Shown piece after piece: positions 53,887 to 62,615 of a stretch of DNA of 64,000 nt. Under the pieces are notes generated by a model. It was not told the origin of the DNA. It did no database searches and worked only from the letters and a program-made list of their open reading frames with translations. This stretch comes from a bacterium (GTDB lineage Bacteria > Vulcanimicrobiota > Xenobia > Xenobiales > JADMJV01), in the NCBI GenBank assembly GCA_018266105.1, contig JAFEBA010000052.1, positions 1 to 64,000 on the forward strand, in the 5' to 3' direction. Position numbers and translations under genes: made by a program. The number at the start of each line of letters is the position of its first letter. The stretch's first letter is position 1.

Positions 53887-53931
53887 CAAAACACCCCGAA
53901 AGACATTCGCAATGTCTGACAAGGTGTTTTG
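53887..53931. terminator. Symmetric dyad between convergent genes, probable bidirectional terminator
   Basis: CAAAACACC (53887-53895) pairs with GGTGTTTTG (53923-53931), and inside it AGACATT (53901-53907) pairs with AATGTCT (53911-53917) around CGC. The two five-base internal segments are equal, giving a highly symmetric structure. It lies between the convergent DUF262-fusion and 54080-55051 genes. A T4 run on one side and A4 on the other would serve both strands. Apart from this dyad and the TGTGCC copies, positions 53654-54079 contain nothing I can call. Confidence 0.5.
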
Positions 53932-54030
53932 GGCTCTTGGGGTAGGGTGGGGGAAAGGCCGTGGTTATAGGGTTTCTGGGGCTTTGCGTTCTGCTCGAGT
54001 TGGGGTTGGATCGGGATGGTTTGGATTGCC

Positions 54031-54052
54031 TGGCACACTTTTGGCACACAAG
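54031..54052 (-). repeat. Inverted copy of the tandem TGTGCC motif
   Basis: On the minus strand this reads TGTGTGCCAAAAGTGTGCCA, the same double-TGTGCC unit as 53768-53788 in opposite orientation about 240 bases away. It sits just beyond the end of the hypothetical gene at 54080-55051. Inverted pairs of such motifs are compatible with arm sites for a recombinase or a regulator; no function is proven. Confidence 0.4.
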
Positions 54053-54079
54053 CTTCTGTGTCTGAGGTGCCGATACCGC

Positions 54080-55051
54080 TCAGCGACCTTTGAGGCGCTT
54101 TATCGAGTAGGTCAGGTTCTGCTTGCCAGCCTCGTCGGCCCGCTCAAGCAGGAGCTTTCCGAGGGTGCGGGCCTTCTCTCGGCTTTCGCGCCAACCCCAG
54201 GCGCGATCGTGGAATGAACGGATGGCTCCGGCCCATTCATCATTCGTGGCTTCCTGCTCAGTAAGGACCTCCAGGTAGATGTCGATAGGAAACGTGCGCA
54301 AGAGGTCGGCAAGAAAAGTTTCGTATTGGTAGGTGCGGTTTGCGCCTGCTCGGTTTGATCCATACCAACCGAGCAGAGCGCGCAACATGTCTTGGTGGCT
54401 TTCGTACTGCTGGGACAACAACTCAAGAGCTGGAACGATGAACTGGTCCTGCTGTCCTCGCCTGACCCCGACGTCAAACTCTGCCCAGAGGGGACCCATA
54501 CATGGCATCAGAGATTTCCACTTTTCATACTGCTCTTGGTAGACTACTGCTTGGCGCTCGTTGTGGTGTAGGTCTTCCAGCAACTTCGGCAGCCCTCTTT
54601 CGGCCAGCCAGGTCGCCAACTTCAAACCATCCTCCAGTTCGCCATCGCCGTGCCAGCGCTCATCCCAACGGATGCTGGTGGGCGTAACAATGCTCAACAT
54701 TTTGGCGCCCGAACTTTCCACTTCGACGAAATATTCGCCCGGGGTCATACAATGCGCGCCAATCTGCTCAGATTTCAAGCGAAGACAGGACGCCAGAGCT
54801 TGGATGGCGCGCGAATCTGTTTCCTCCAAAAGAATTTTTCGTTCATAGAAGATCTCTCGGACCCTGATCACATCTGCATTAGAAAAGAGTTCGGCGAGGG
54901 ACTCGTTGTTGGGCAACGGATTTGGGTTCAGGAGGAACGGAACCAGACTATCGTCCATCAGGACGAGGGGAGTTCCATCGGACCTCACCAGGGAGTAAGG
55001 AGGAGTGGCACCACCTTCGATAAGTGCTTTCAGTTGCTCGCGGATTTCCAT
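54080..55051 (-). CDS. Hypothetical protein
   Basis: The 323-residue protein has no signal peptide, membrane segment or motif that I recognise. It is mixed alpha/beta in appearance, with a helical, acidic second half rich in tryptophan and tyrosine (DEWAGAIRSFHDRAWGWRESREKARTLGKLLLERA). The ATG at 55051 has no clear ribosome site on the minus strand. It is convergent with the DUF262 fusion and its upstream end abuts a truncated ABC-transporter fragment, so it probably belongs to the inserted material. It could be a defence or cargo gene, but that is only positional. Confidence 0.6.
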   Translation of the reverse strand: MEIREQLKALIEGGATPPYSLVRSDGTPLVLMDDSLVPFLLNPNPLPNNESLAELFSNADVIRVREIFYERKILLEETDSRAIQALASCLRLKSEQIGAHCMTPGEYFVEVESSGAKMLSIVTPTSIRWDERWHGDGELEDGLKLATWLAERGLPKLLEDLHHNERQAVVYQEQYEKWKSLMPCMGPLWAEFDVGVRRGQQDQFIVPALELLSQQYESHQDMLRALLGWYGSNRAGANRTYQYETFLADLLRTFPIDIYLEVLTEQEATNDEWAGAIRSFHDRAWGWRESREKARTLGKLLLERADEAGKQNLTYSIKRLKGR

Positions 55052-55086
55052 TACTCGCTCCTCTTCGACGAATCCGGGCCAGGAGC

Positions 55087-55332
55087 TGCAATTCCATCTC
55101 CAAGGAAGCCCTTAAGCGTTCCCTGGCTCTCGACACCCTCGCCAAAGACTGCACCCGAATCACCATCGCCCATCGCCTGTCCACGGTGAAGCAAGCCGAC
55201 CAGATCATTGTTTTGCATCAAGGCCAGCTGGTAGAACGCGGCCGACACGAGGAGCTGATGAGCTTGGGCGGATTGTATGCTGGCCTGGTGCGCCCCCAGG
55301 ACCAGGCTGGCTTTGGGTCAGGCGACTGGTGA
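55087..55332 (+). pseudogene. C-terminal fragment of an ABC transporter ATPase
   Basis: About 80 residues (SISKEALKRSLALDTLAKDCTRITIAHRLSTVKQADQIIVLHQGQLVERGRHEELMSLGGLYAGL) are the H-loop end of an MsbA/LmrA-type exporter. The switch histidine in AHRLST and the terminal EELMSLGGLY are present. Walker A, signature and membrane domain are missing. Homology begins at about 55087, next to the start of the opposite-strand hypothetical gene, which marks an insertion or deletion junction. Confidence 0.7.
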
Positions 55333-55388
55333 GGAGACCCCCCGGTCCGGAATCAAGGATTGAGAAGTTCAGGTGGAGGATTGATGAT

Positions 55389-55877
55389 ATGAATGGACCC
55401 TTAGGTTTGCTTTCTCAGCGTGATGGATGGGGCCGAAGTTTGTCCTTTTCCCTGAGCCGGATCGTTCTGGAGATGATGTCGAGGCTGGAGGTGGCCCTCC
55501 AGACAGATTTAGGAATTGGATGCCGACATTTGGGTTTGCTGATCTGGTTGGAACGAGAGGGTGGGATGATCGCTCATTTCAAGCCCCACTTTGAGACGAA
55601 CTTGAGTCCCGATACCTTGCAAGCGATCAAGCTTTTCCAGCTATTATTCTGGGGGTTCGGCGGTTCGACGCTGGAGGTCACGCCGGAGGTCGCCAACCTG
55701 TTGGACTCTTTGGAAGCCAGAGGGCTGGTGTCGCAGAGCTTTGGCTCAGACCGGCGCAGTCTGCATATCACCTCGAGCGGGCGTGACCTTTGTATTCGGG
55801 GATGGAAACTGGTGACCGCAACCGAGCAGTCGTTTTTCGAGTTGTCCGAGTTTCAGATCTTGCCCTACCTCGTATGA
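55389..55877 (+). CDS. MarR-like transcriptional regulator
   Basis: The ATG at 55389 has GGAGGA eight bases upstream. The 162-residue protein ends its DNA-binding part with VANLLDSLEARGLVSQSFGSDRRSLHITSSGRDL, the recognition helix and wing of MarR proteins, where DRR and the TSSG turn are well conserved. The helix-rich N-terminus (LSRIVLEMMSRLEVALQTDLGI) would form the dimer interface. It follows the ABC fragment by 56 bases. MarR genes often control adjacent exporters, so it may once have regulated the lost transporter. Confidence 0.72.
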   Translation: MNGPLGLLSQRDGWGRSLSFSLSRIVLEMMSRLEVALQTDLGIGCRHLGLLIWLEREGGMIAHFKPHFETNLSPDTLQAIKLFQLLFWGFGGSTLEVTPEVANLLDSLEARGLVSQSFGSDRRSLHITSSGRDLCIRGWKLVTATEQSFFELSEFQILPYLV

Positions 55878-56152
55878 GGATTTTCCACCAGTGGGCGCCA
55901 GGCGCTCCACCCGAACCTGGCTTGAACTCCACGATTTCTGAACTATTTTCCTGTAGGCTAGTCGGGTGCGAAGGCACGAGGAGACTGTTCCAATCTCCAG
56001 CCTTCAGCTGATTGTGCACTCAATTGCCCCACCTTCCAGGGGACCGCCCACGGCGGCTCTGCCGCGACCGGAGGGCTTGGGATTGGGGCAATTTAGGGCC
56101 AGGTCATAAGAGGACCCAAGGGTCCGGAATTACTTAAAAGGAGCGCAAAATC

Positions 56153-56728
56153 TTGTCTCTCAGAGCTTTCGTTCTGGCCGTGCTGGCGGCCACTCCAACT
56201 TTTGGAGAACTGTCTACCTACACAGTGGACTCAACCCACTCCAGTGTCGGCTTTAGTATTCGTCACCTGGTTGGTGACGTGGAAGGGCGCTTCCGCGAAT
56301 TCTCCGGCATCATCAAGTACGATCCCCAGAATATTCAGGCCAGCAGCGTCCAATTCGCCGTCAGGGCTTCAAGCATTTCCACGGATAACGAGGAACGCGA
56401 CCAGCATCTTAAGGGCGCCGAATTTTTTGAGGTGGACAAGTTTCCCACTTTGAGCTTTCAGAGCAAAGCGGTTAAGCCACGTGGTGCCGGTAAAATGGAC
56501 GTTTTCGGAATGCTCACCATCAAAGGCGTCAGCAAAGCGGTGCAGGTTCCGTGCACTGTTCCGGTCGGGCCCGGCTTCAAGGGCGAGGTGATCGGGGTGT
56601 TCGCGGACCTGGTCATCAACCGAGAGGATTACGGAATTATTTGGAACTCGAAGCTTGACAGGGGAGGCACGGCGCTGGGCGACGAGGTTCGCATTCGAAT
56701 TCGCGTGGAAGGCGAAAAACAACGATAG
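56153..56728 (+). CDS. YceI-family periplasmic protein
   Basis: A TTG start at 56153 is preceded by AAAAGGAG. The 191-residue protein has a short signal peptide (LRAFVLAVLAATPTFG) and the YceI pattern: YTVDSTHSSVGFSIRHLVGDVEGRFREFSGII, then RDQHLKGAEFFEVDKFPTLSFQSKAV and VINREDYGIIWNSKLDRGGTALGDEVRIRI. YceI proteins form a lipocalin-like barrel that binds isoprenoid chains. Positions 55878-56152 upstream contain no gene that I can support. Confidence 0.92.
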   Translation: MSLRAFVLAVLAATPTFGELSTYTVDSTHSSVGFSIRHLVGDVEGRFREFSGIIKYDPQNIQASSVQFAVRASSISTDNEERDQHLKGAEFFEVDKFPTLSFQSKAVKPRGAGKMDVFGMLTIKGVSKAVQVPCTVPVGPGFKGEVIGVFADLVINREDYGIIWNSKLDRGGTALGDEVRIRIRVEGEKQR

Positions 56729-57147
56729 ATGAGCCTGCCTGATTGGCTTAATCATCTGGCGGAGCCGGAGTTGGCCGGTCGCTTCAGCGGTCCCACATTC
56801 CTCCATCAGCACCCAGCTCCGGGGCAACGGGTAGGTGGAGGAAGCATGGCCAGTTCCATCTGATGATGGCAATGGAGGTTTCGGGATGAATCAGGCAGGA
56901 ATCGGCAGTGAGTTGAAGCTCCGCAGGAGGCGTCTCAGTGGAGCGGGAGTTCCGAGTCTGTTCCTCAGGCCAAGTCGACTCCGGCTAAATCTCATGTCCA
57001 GGCGGCCACTCCTGAGAGGATGAGCACATTCTTTAGCAGCGACCCGGGCCTGCCCAGGAGGTTCGAGCGCATACCCCCGGCGTTAGCTCTACATAAAAGG
57101 CCTCAAGTGTAAAAGGTTCTGGGCGTTTGGGGAGATAAAGTGGCGGG
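56729..57147 (+). other. Intergenic region with one doubtful small ORF
   Basis: An ATG immediately after the yceI stop opens a 44-codon frame to 56863 (MSLPDWLNHLAEPELAGRFSG...). The direct abutment could mean coupling, but no family is recognised. The rest of the region, up to the gene at 57148, shows no convincing coding signal. Confidence 0.25.
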
Positions 57148-57453
57148 ATGATAAAGATAATCGATGGCGACTTTGCCGCAGCCTTGCGCGCGGCCGTAGC
57201 GGGACTCTCCGGCATGAAGCGGGCCGAGGCGGTAGAAGCGGAAATAGAGCGGGTCGAGTTACTGATGGAAGAGCTGGCCGAGGACTCCACCCAGGAAGCT
57301 GCGATGGTAGGTTGGGACCTTTACCTTTGCAGCCTGCAATTGCTGGAGCACTACCTGCATAGCGAAGAGTTGACGGAGGAGCGGCTGGAGCGCATCTACG
57401 CTCAGGCCGAACAGGCGCGAGCAGCGTTGGCTGCGTTAACGAAGACTGGTTAA
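57148..57453 (+). CDS. Hypothetical small helical protein
   Basis: The 101-residue protein is almost entirely helical and acidic (AEAVEAEIERVELLMEELAEDSTQEAAM, ERLERIYAQAEQARAALAAL), with likely coiled-coil stretches at residues 25-45 and 78-97. No family is recognised. The flanks, a decayed WD40 gene downstream on the other strand and a gene-poor stretch upstream, give no clue to its role. Positions 57454-57647 after it contain no gene. Confidence 0.55.
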   Translation: MIKIIDGDFAAALRAAVAGLSGMKRAEAVEAEIERVELLMEELAEDSTQEAAMVGWDLYLCSLQLLEHYLHSEELTEERLERIYAQAEQARAALAALTKTG

Positions 57454-57647
57454 ATCGAAAGGCTCGCCCCAGAAGAAAGCGACAAGATGATCGCGTCTAG
57501 AGACTCAGGCGACGAGCCTCCTCCAGCCAAATCGGGCCTTGGCTGGCCTTCAGGGGCGTCCTGCCCCCCGTGCCGGATGTACTACGCTTCCTGGCAAGCC
57601 GCTCGCTGGCTAAGGTCCTCCTGAGCCCAACCTACCCACCGTACGGT

Positions 57648-59121
57648 TCAGCGATGGATGGGTTCAACCGTAGCCGTCAGGGGGTTCAGGCGCATGCCCG
57701 TCACGGAGGCCACATCGATCGGACTGTTCCGTAGATTCAGCAGGCTGGCAGAGGTAGACGAGCACACACAAAGCCAATCCCCGGATGGAGAAATCTGCAC
57801 GCCCGCCAGACTTTCCGGAATCTGCAGCAGAGGAGTAATGGCACGTCCATCGCGCAGTGACCAGAAGCGCACGAGACCTTCCGAGGTAGCGGCCGCCAAA
57901 CGGTCCCCCAGCACGTCGACAGAAGCGAAAGTTGCATTCGGAAACTTGAAGCCCGGATAGAGCCGGCCGGCGGAACCAAAGACGTTGATCTCTCCATCCA
58001 TGCTGACCGAAATCAGGCGATCCCCGTCAAAGCGCAGGTCATAAACGCGTCGATCCGCCTCTTCTTTGTGGTCCTGGGCCACCGGCAAGTCCAGTTGAGC
58101 CCCAGTCGTCGCTTGATGAACCTGACCGCTTTCGTCGCCCACCGCCATCCGACCGTCCGGGCCCAGGGCGCAGGCTTCGCGCTGGCCCGGCCAGCTCGTC
58201 AGAAGCGAGCCGCTGTCGAGGTCAAACAGACGAGTCTAACCGTCGCTTACCAGCACCCGGCTGCCGTCAGCACTCAGATCGAACGAGGCCTTCTCGGCAT
58301 GGACCGGCAGCTTTCGGTTAAAAACCGTCCCCTCCCCAGGCTTCAGGCGCAAAAAAGTTCCGTCTGAGCACAGAATCGCCAACCAGGCTTCGTCGCGGGA
58401 GAAGCGCAGGTCGAAGACCTCTGAGGGTAGATCTATGCTCGTTTCTCTGCCTGCCAGCGTAGGTCGGCAGAGCACTTTCCCCGATTCGACCTGCGCCAGG
58501 TAGCCTCCGCGCGGGGAGAGCACGTAGGCATAGCCAAGCTTCTGCTGGTGCTTCTCGGGCAGAAAGTCCGGGGGATGCATGATGCTCCAACCCTCGACCG
58601 TAGCCACGACCAAAGAGCCATCAGCACGCCAGGCGGCCTGCAAAACGGGGCCCTGGGCCACCTGATGGGGGGCCGGTTGCCGCGAGACTGCATCCCAGGT
58701 CGCCTTGGCTGGCCTTGATCTGGGCGTCCTTGGCCAGATTCCACAGCCCCTCGTCCTCTGCCGCTTGACCGTCACCGTTGTGAAGAGCCAGGCCCAGAAC
58801 CTTGTAGCGCTGACATATGTGCTCGGGCACACTGCGAATCGCTTCTGGCTCGATCGAGGCCAGGAACTCCTGAACCGTGCGGCTTTCGGCCCAGTCTCCA
58901 CGGCTTTTGAGCTGCTCCAGGTAGTCGCGAGCCTGCTGCAGTTGACTCTCGTTCAGGTTGCCCAGAATTCGCTTACGGCGGCTTTTGTATCGGTAGCTTC
59001 CACTGCGGGCAGTTCGACCGTGAAAGTTCTGGCCCTTTAGATTCGACTGGGCCGCTTCAGGCCAACTCAACCGAACCCTGCACAATAATGCTGCCTTCCC
59101 AAAGAGGATCAGGGAACTCAA
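57648..59121 (-). pseudogene. Decayed WD40-like repeat protein
   Basis: Three pieces on the minus strand make up one protein. The first (from about 59121) has QLQQARDYLEQLKSRGDWAESRTVQEFLASIEP and shifts frame near 58700 (one extra C), continuing as WDAVSRQPAPHQVAQGPVLQAAWRADGSLVVATVEG. A TAG at 58236-58238 then interrupts the same frame before TRLFDLDSGSLLTSWPG and MAVGDESGQV...DLRFDGDRLISVSMDGEINVF. The repeated A-x-x-x-DG-x-L-hydrophobic blades are those of WD40-like propellers, as found attached to serine/threonine kinases. No kinase domain remains here, so the gene is broken at its start as well. Confidence 0.6.
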
Positions 59122-59277
59122 TCAAACTGGACCTGGCCCAAAACATCGCCGAGTACGCCCGGACAGTCCACCGGTCCAGAGCCTATTGAAGCAGGCTCCG
59201 CACCAGCCTGCGTCTGGATAAGGGCGAAGTAGCTGCCCTCAGAAAATCTCGTCGGGAACCTTGGTTGAGAGCGAGAG

Positions 59278-59652
59278 TCAAGGCAGGCTTTCTTCCAGGC
59301 GCAGCAAGGCACGACCGTCGGTGAGAGCGTAGACCGTATTACCCGGCACGACCTTGCGTTCCAACGATGAACCTGTCCAGATGGGGGCTTCCATTTTGCC
59401 GTCCGGGCTCTGCTGCGGCCAGGCTTCCCAGTAGTGGATGGGACTCCTGGGCGGTTGGCCCCGCACTGTGCTCAGGCAACGCACTTCGAAAGTCAATCCG
59501 CTGCCGTAGTCGCCCTTCTCGGGTCGGACACTCAACACTTCCACCCGGCCTACCCAGTCGGCTCGGCGCAACACCTCTAACAGGCTGAGGCGGTGGGCAG
59601 GGATGCCCGGTAGGGACAGGCTGCATAACCAGACCAGAAAGAGGCGCCGCAT
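59278..59652 (-). CDS. Hypothetical secreted protein
   Basis: The 124-residue product begins with a signal peptide (MRRLFLVWLCSLSLPGIPA) and continues as a small beta-rich domain (ADWVGRVEVLSVRPEKGDYGSGLTFEVRCLSTVRG...YWEAWPQQSPDG). The family is not recognised. It is followed after about 150 bases by the decayed WD40 gene in the same direction. Positions 59653-59861 upstream show no gene. Confidence 0.6.
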   Translation of the reverse strand: MRRLFLVWLCSLSLPGIPAHRLSLLEVLRRADWVGRVEVLSVRPEKGDYGSGLTFEVRCLSTVRGQPPRSPIHYWEAWPQQSPDGKMEAPIWTGSSLERKVVPGNTVYALTDGRALLRLEESLP

Positions 59653-59861
59653 GGGTCCGTCATTCCCGCTTTAAGGCCTGTATGAATCATTTTCCCGACG
59701 GGTGGGCGCGCGGGCAATAGTTGATTGCCTCCTCAGGACTGACCAGAAAGTGGTTGCGAAGCCCTGGTCCTCTAAGGACCGGGTGCATGAATGAGGTCAA
59801 TCATGCGCTGCCAGGCGAACATCTGGATGGAACAAGTCTCGGCTGAGGTGTAGGCAAGCGG

Positions 59862-59898
59862 TTGACTGCGCGTTTTGTTTGCGCATAAAATATGCGCA
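59862..59898 (+). promoter_or_regulatory. Promoter and operator of ccdAB
   Basis: TTGACT (59862-59867) and TAAAAT (59886-59891) are separated by 18 bases. A perfect palindrome, arms TGCGCATA (59880-59887) and TATGCGCA (59891-59898) around AAA, covers the -10 box and ends on the A of the ATG at 59898. Transcription from this promoter would begin at about that A. The palindrome is the likely CcdA/CcdAB autorepression site. Confidence 0.75.
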
Positions 59899-60143
59899 TG
59901 AATCCTCCGTATGATACCTCGGCTCCCAAGCGGCCGATTAACCTGAGCGTCAATGGCGATCTGCTAGCTCAAGCGAAGTCCGCTGGTGTGAACCTCTCGT
60001 CGATACTGGAGCACGCGTTGATTGCGGAAGTCAAGAAACGCAAGGCGGAATCCTGGCTGCGCGAGAACCGGGATGCAATTAAGAACTACAATCAGGACAT
60101 CCTGGAACATGGTACCTTTTCGGACGACCTGCGCGCCTTCTGA
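59898..60143 (+). CDS. ccdA: CcdA-type antitoxin
   Basis: From ATG 59898 the product has 81 residues (83 from ATG 59892). RPINLSVNGDLLAQAKSAGVNLSSILEHALIAEV is the ribbon-helix-helix domain and AESWLRENRDAIKNYNQDILEHGTFSDDLRAF the toxin-binding tail, both typical of CcdA. No ribosome site precedes it, and the predicted transcription start falls on the first base of ATG 59898, so the message may be leaderless. ccdB starts in the stop codon (TGATG). Confidence 0.92.
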   Translation: MNPPYDTSAPKRPINLSVNGDLLAQAKSAGVNLSSILEHALIAEVKKRKAESWLRENRDAIKNYNQDILEHGTFSDDLRAF

Positions 60144-60457
60144 TGCAGTTTGACGTGTACAAGAATGAGAATCCGACCAGTCGGGAACGCTTTCCTTTTC
60201 TAGTGGACGTGCAAGCTGACTTGCTGGCTGAGTTGGAGTCGCGGGTCGTCATTCCGCTGGCCCCTGAGGCGGGCTATGCTAGCAAAGTGCTCAAGGGGCT
60301 GATGCCAGTGTTGCGAATGAATGGGAAAGCCTATGTGGTCGTAACCGCTCTGGTGGCCGGTGTTCCGAGGCGAGCGTTGGGCAGCAAATTTGCCAACGTC
60401 AGCGAGTATCGAGCGGAGTTGTTAGCCGCTCTGGATTTGCTGCTGACCGGCGTCTGA
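60143..60457 (+). CDS. ccdB: CcdB-type toxin (gyrase poison)
   Basis: The 104-residue protein has the CcdB pattern: MQFDVYKNENPTSRERFPFLVDVQADLLAELESRVVIPL, MPVLRMNGKAYVVVTALVAGVPRRALG and a C-terminal helix. CcdB poisons DNA gyrase; the C-terminal W-G-I of F-plasmid CcdB is not present here (it ends LLLTGV), so activity should not be assumed. It overlaps ccdA by one base. Confidence 0.9.
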   Translation: MQFDVYKNENPTSRERFPFLVDVQADLLAELESRVVIPLAPEAGYASKVLKGLMPVLRMNGKAYVVVTALVAGVPRRALGSKFANVSEYRAELLAALDLLLTGV

Positions 60458-60591
60458 CTGATGGAGGCCATAAATCGGCCCAGGTCCTGGTCGCGCATTG
60501 GCTGGTATTGGCCCGGGCTTTAGCCCGAGATTCCATCCAGCGCGGTTGTGGCCGGCCGCGTTGCGCAGGCCGCTCTTTGAGCAAAGCGGCC

Positions 60592-60828
60592 ATGAAAGGA
60601 ACACGCCCGAAGCCACCGAAACCAACGTTGATTACGGATGGGTGGGCAGCTATGAGAACAGCGGGATTCTTTCCCACAGCGATCGGCTTAGGATTGCTGG
60701 TGCTGATCTTATGGGATAGCACCAGAAGCAGTCAGATGGGTATTGCCGACGCAAAATCGGTAATCTTTGCTACGGCTCTCATTTGTAGAGGGCTCTACCA
60801 AATGGCGACCGGAGAGGAAGCCTCCTAG
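60592..60828 (+). CDS. Small membrane protein
   Basis: From the ATG at 60592 the frame gives 78 residues with a basic N-terminus (MKGTRPKPPKPTL), one clear membrane helix (FFPTAIGLGLLVLILW) and possibly a second (SVIFATALICRGLYQM). It could also start upstream at 60508. No family is recognised. It lies 134 bases after ccdB in the same direction, which is probably too far for co-translation. Confidence 0.45.
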   Translation: MKGTRPKPPKPTLITDGWAAMRTAGFFPTAIGLGLLVLILWDSTRSSQMGIADAKSVIFATALICRGLYQMATGEEAS

Positions 60829-61050
60829 CCGCACTGTCGTCATTCACGGATGATTCCGTGGATTCGGACTTCGATATCCCAGTTGGGATTCCAGGAGACT
60901 TACTGCCGGGCGAGAGGTTTTTATCACTTCCTTCCAGGAGGCCAGATTGGCCAGAACCATCCTGATTTGAGATTGCCCGCAGGCGAGTGAAAGTCACAAA
61001 ATGGCGGCTCTATTAACGCCTAAGAAACGCCCGCGGGCTAAACTATCAAC

Positions 61051-62448
61051 GTGAAGATTTCAGTGAACCGCCCTCCCTTGCCCCGATCAGGCTGGTTCAG
61101 GCCCAATGTTGCTCCCGCCCGGGCCACAGTTGCCCTCGACCGCGTGCAAATTGGCGCAACAGAGTTCGCCCCCGCCGCCTCAGACCTGCCTCCCGTTGTG
61201 GCCGAAGATCAGACGCAGCAAATGGTGAAGAAGCTTTTTGGTTCTAACCTGAGGGTGGAACAACTGAAGGACAGTGTAAACAACTGCCTGCCGGGCGCTT
61301 TGCCCATCGTCAAGCTCTCGATTTTCCAGGCGGGCGAGCCCGGTCTGAACATGCTGGTCGACTGGCGGGACAAGAAGGGGCAGGAGGTGGCCCGCTCCAG
61401 CATCTGTTGGGTTCAGCAAGAAAACGGCGCCTTGAACCTGCAGTGGCGCGACCTTTGGCTTCATCCGGAGCAACGTCAAACCGGCTTCTTTGAGAGGCTG
61501 GCCGAAAAGCAAATACAGTTGCTGCTGGACCATTCCAAACACCCCGAGAGCGTGCTGGAATTGACGGCCGGGGGTAGCCAGGGTCTGGGTCAATCGCAGA
61601 AGGAAATTGTGGGCAAGTATCTGTGGGCCAAGCTCGGTCTTTTTGAGTTTGGTAGCCCTCTGGTGCAGCAGCGTATGAGCGACTCCTTTGGCGCCTGGCT
61701 GAACGAAAAAGCCGCCCAGCACCCGCAGTTAACTCCCGCCCTGGTCGAGGGTCTGTGCAAGTCCTCTCAAAATTGGACGAGGCCAGAAGAGTATGCAGAA
61801 CTGGATGTGCCATTTTTTCGTCTGACCAGCCAACGACACGGACGTGGGCAACCGGTGGCCCTGGGTAAGGCATTCCTGCTCGATCCTGAGACCAGCGGAT
61901 GGTTTGGTCGATGTAAAATCAATCAGATCAACCCGGAGATCTTGAGCCGTGCTCAGCGGGCTCTCGCCTTTGGCGGGCGGGGACTGCGCGACCAGGAGCA
62001 ACCGCCGCCTGATGCCCAGGCGATTCAAGCGGGACTTCTCAGCCTTTGCACCGACCCGGAACGTCCGCTGCCGGAGCGTCAGCAACACGCCCAGTCCCTG
62101 GTGGCTTTGCAAGGAAAATTCGAGCTGGAGCGCTTCGCCGAACTGTTTGCCGACGCTGTGCCGGCTGAAGACTTTCGCAAGGCGCGGCCCAAACTGGACC
62201 CGGCGACGCCTTGCGAGCAACAAGCAGGGCTGGCCTTGCAGACTGCTCTGTGGCACGCTTACCAGCGAATCATTCAAGAGTGCCAGCAACAAACCGGTCG
62301 GACCTACACGCCGGAGCAAATCCAGCAGTGCGAGTATCATGCCTTCCAGGATCCCCCTGCATTCCGCCAGAGCTTGCTCAATTTGGACCCGGCTCAGGCG
62401 ATAGAGCCTGGCCCAAGTGAAACCCGGCTTACCGTCGAAAGGCAGTAG
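61051..62448 (+). CDS. Hypothetical protein
   Basis: The 465-residue protein starts at a GTG without a ribosome site; a TAAACT hexamer ends six bases before it, so the message may be leaderless like that of ccdA. The N-terminus is proline-rich and disordered. WRDLWLHPEQRQTGFFERLAEKQIQLLL (about residue 125) resembles the acyl-CoA loop of GNAT acetyltransferases. The remainder is helical and glutamine-rich, ending in a short disordered tail. I cannot assign a family. Confidence 0.6.
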   Translation: MKISVNRPPLPRSGWFRPNVAPARATVALDRVQIGATEFAPAASDLPPVVAEDQTQQMVKKLFGSNLRVEQLKDSVNNCLPGALPIVKLSIFQAGEPGLNMLVDWRDKKGQEVARSSICWVQQENGALNLQWRDLWLHPEQRQTGFFERLAEKQIQLLLDHSKHPESVLELTAGGSQGLGQSQKEIVGKYLWAKLGLFEFGSPLVQQRMSDSFGAWLNEKAAQHPQLTPALVEGLCKSSQNWTRPEEYAELDVPFFRLTSQRHGRGQPVALGKAFLLDPETSGWFGRCKINQINPEILSRAQRALAFGGRGLRDQEQPPPDAQAIQAGLLSLCTDPERPLPERQQHAQSLVALQGKFELERFAELFADAVPAEDFRKARPKLDPATPCEQQAGLALQTALWHAYQRIIQECQQQTGRTYTPEQIQQCEYHAFQDPPAFRQSLLNLDPAQAIEPGPSETRLTVERQ

Positions 62449-62615
62449 GTCTTTTAAGGCCCACCTGCGGCTCGGGCACTTTCCAATCTTCCCGGCCGCA
62501 AGAGCAAGGCGTTAGTCTGGCTCAGGTGTTAGGAATGCGGCCCATCAGGGGGTGTCGGTGGAATTTCAGAGATCCGGGTTGATTTTGTGCACTCCACCTG
62601 GCGACTGGGAAGGTT

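Noticed and set aside
34477..56100. Shared TGGGGCAATTTA at 34477 and 56084
   Set aside because: Only 12 bases agree exactly and the flanks differ. A match of this size is expected by chance in 64 kb.
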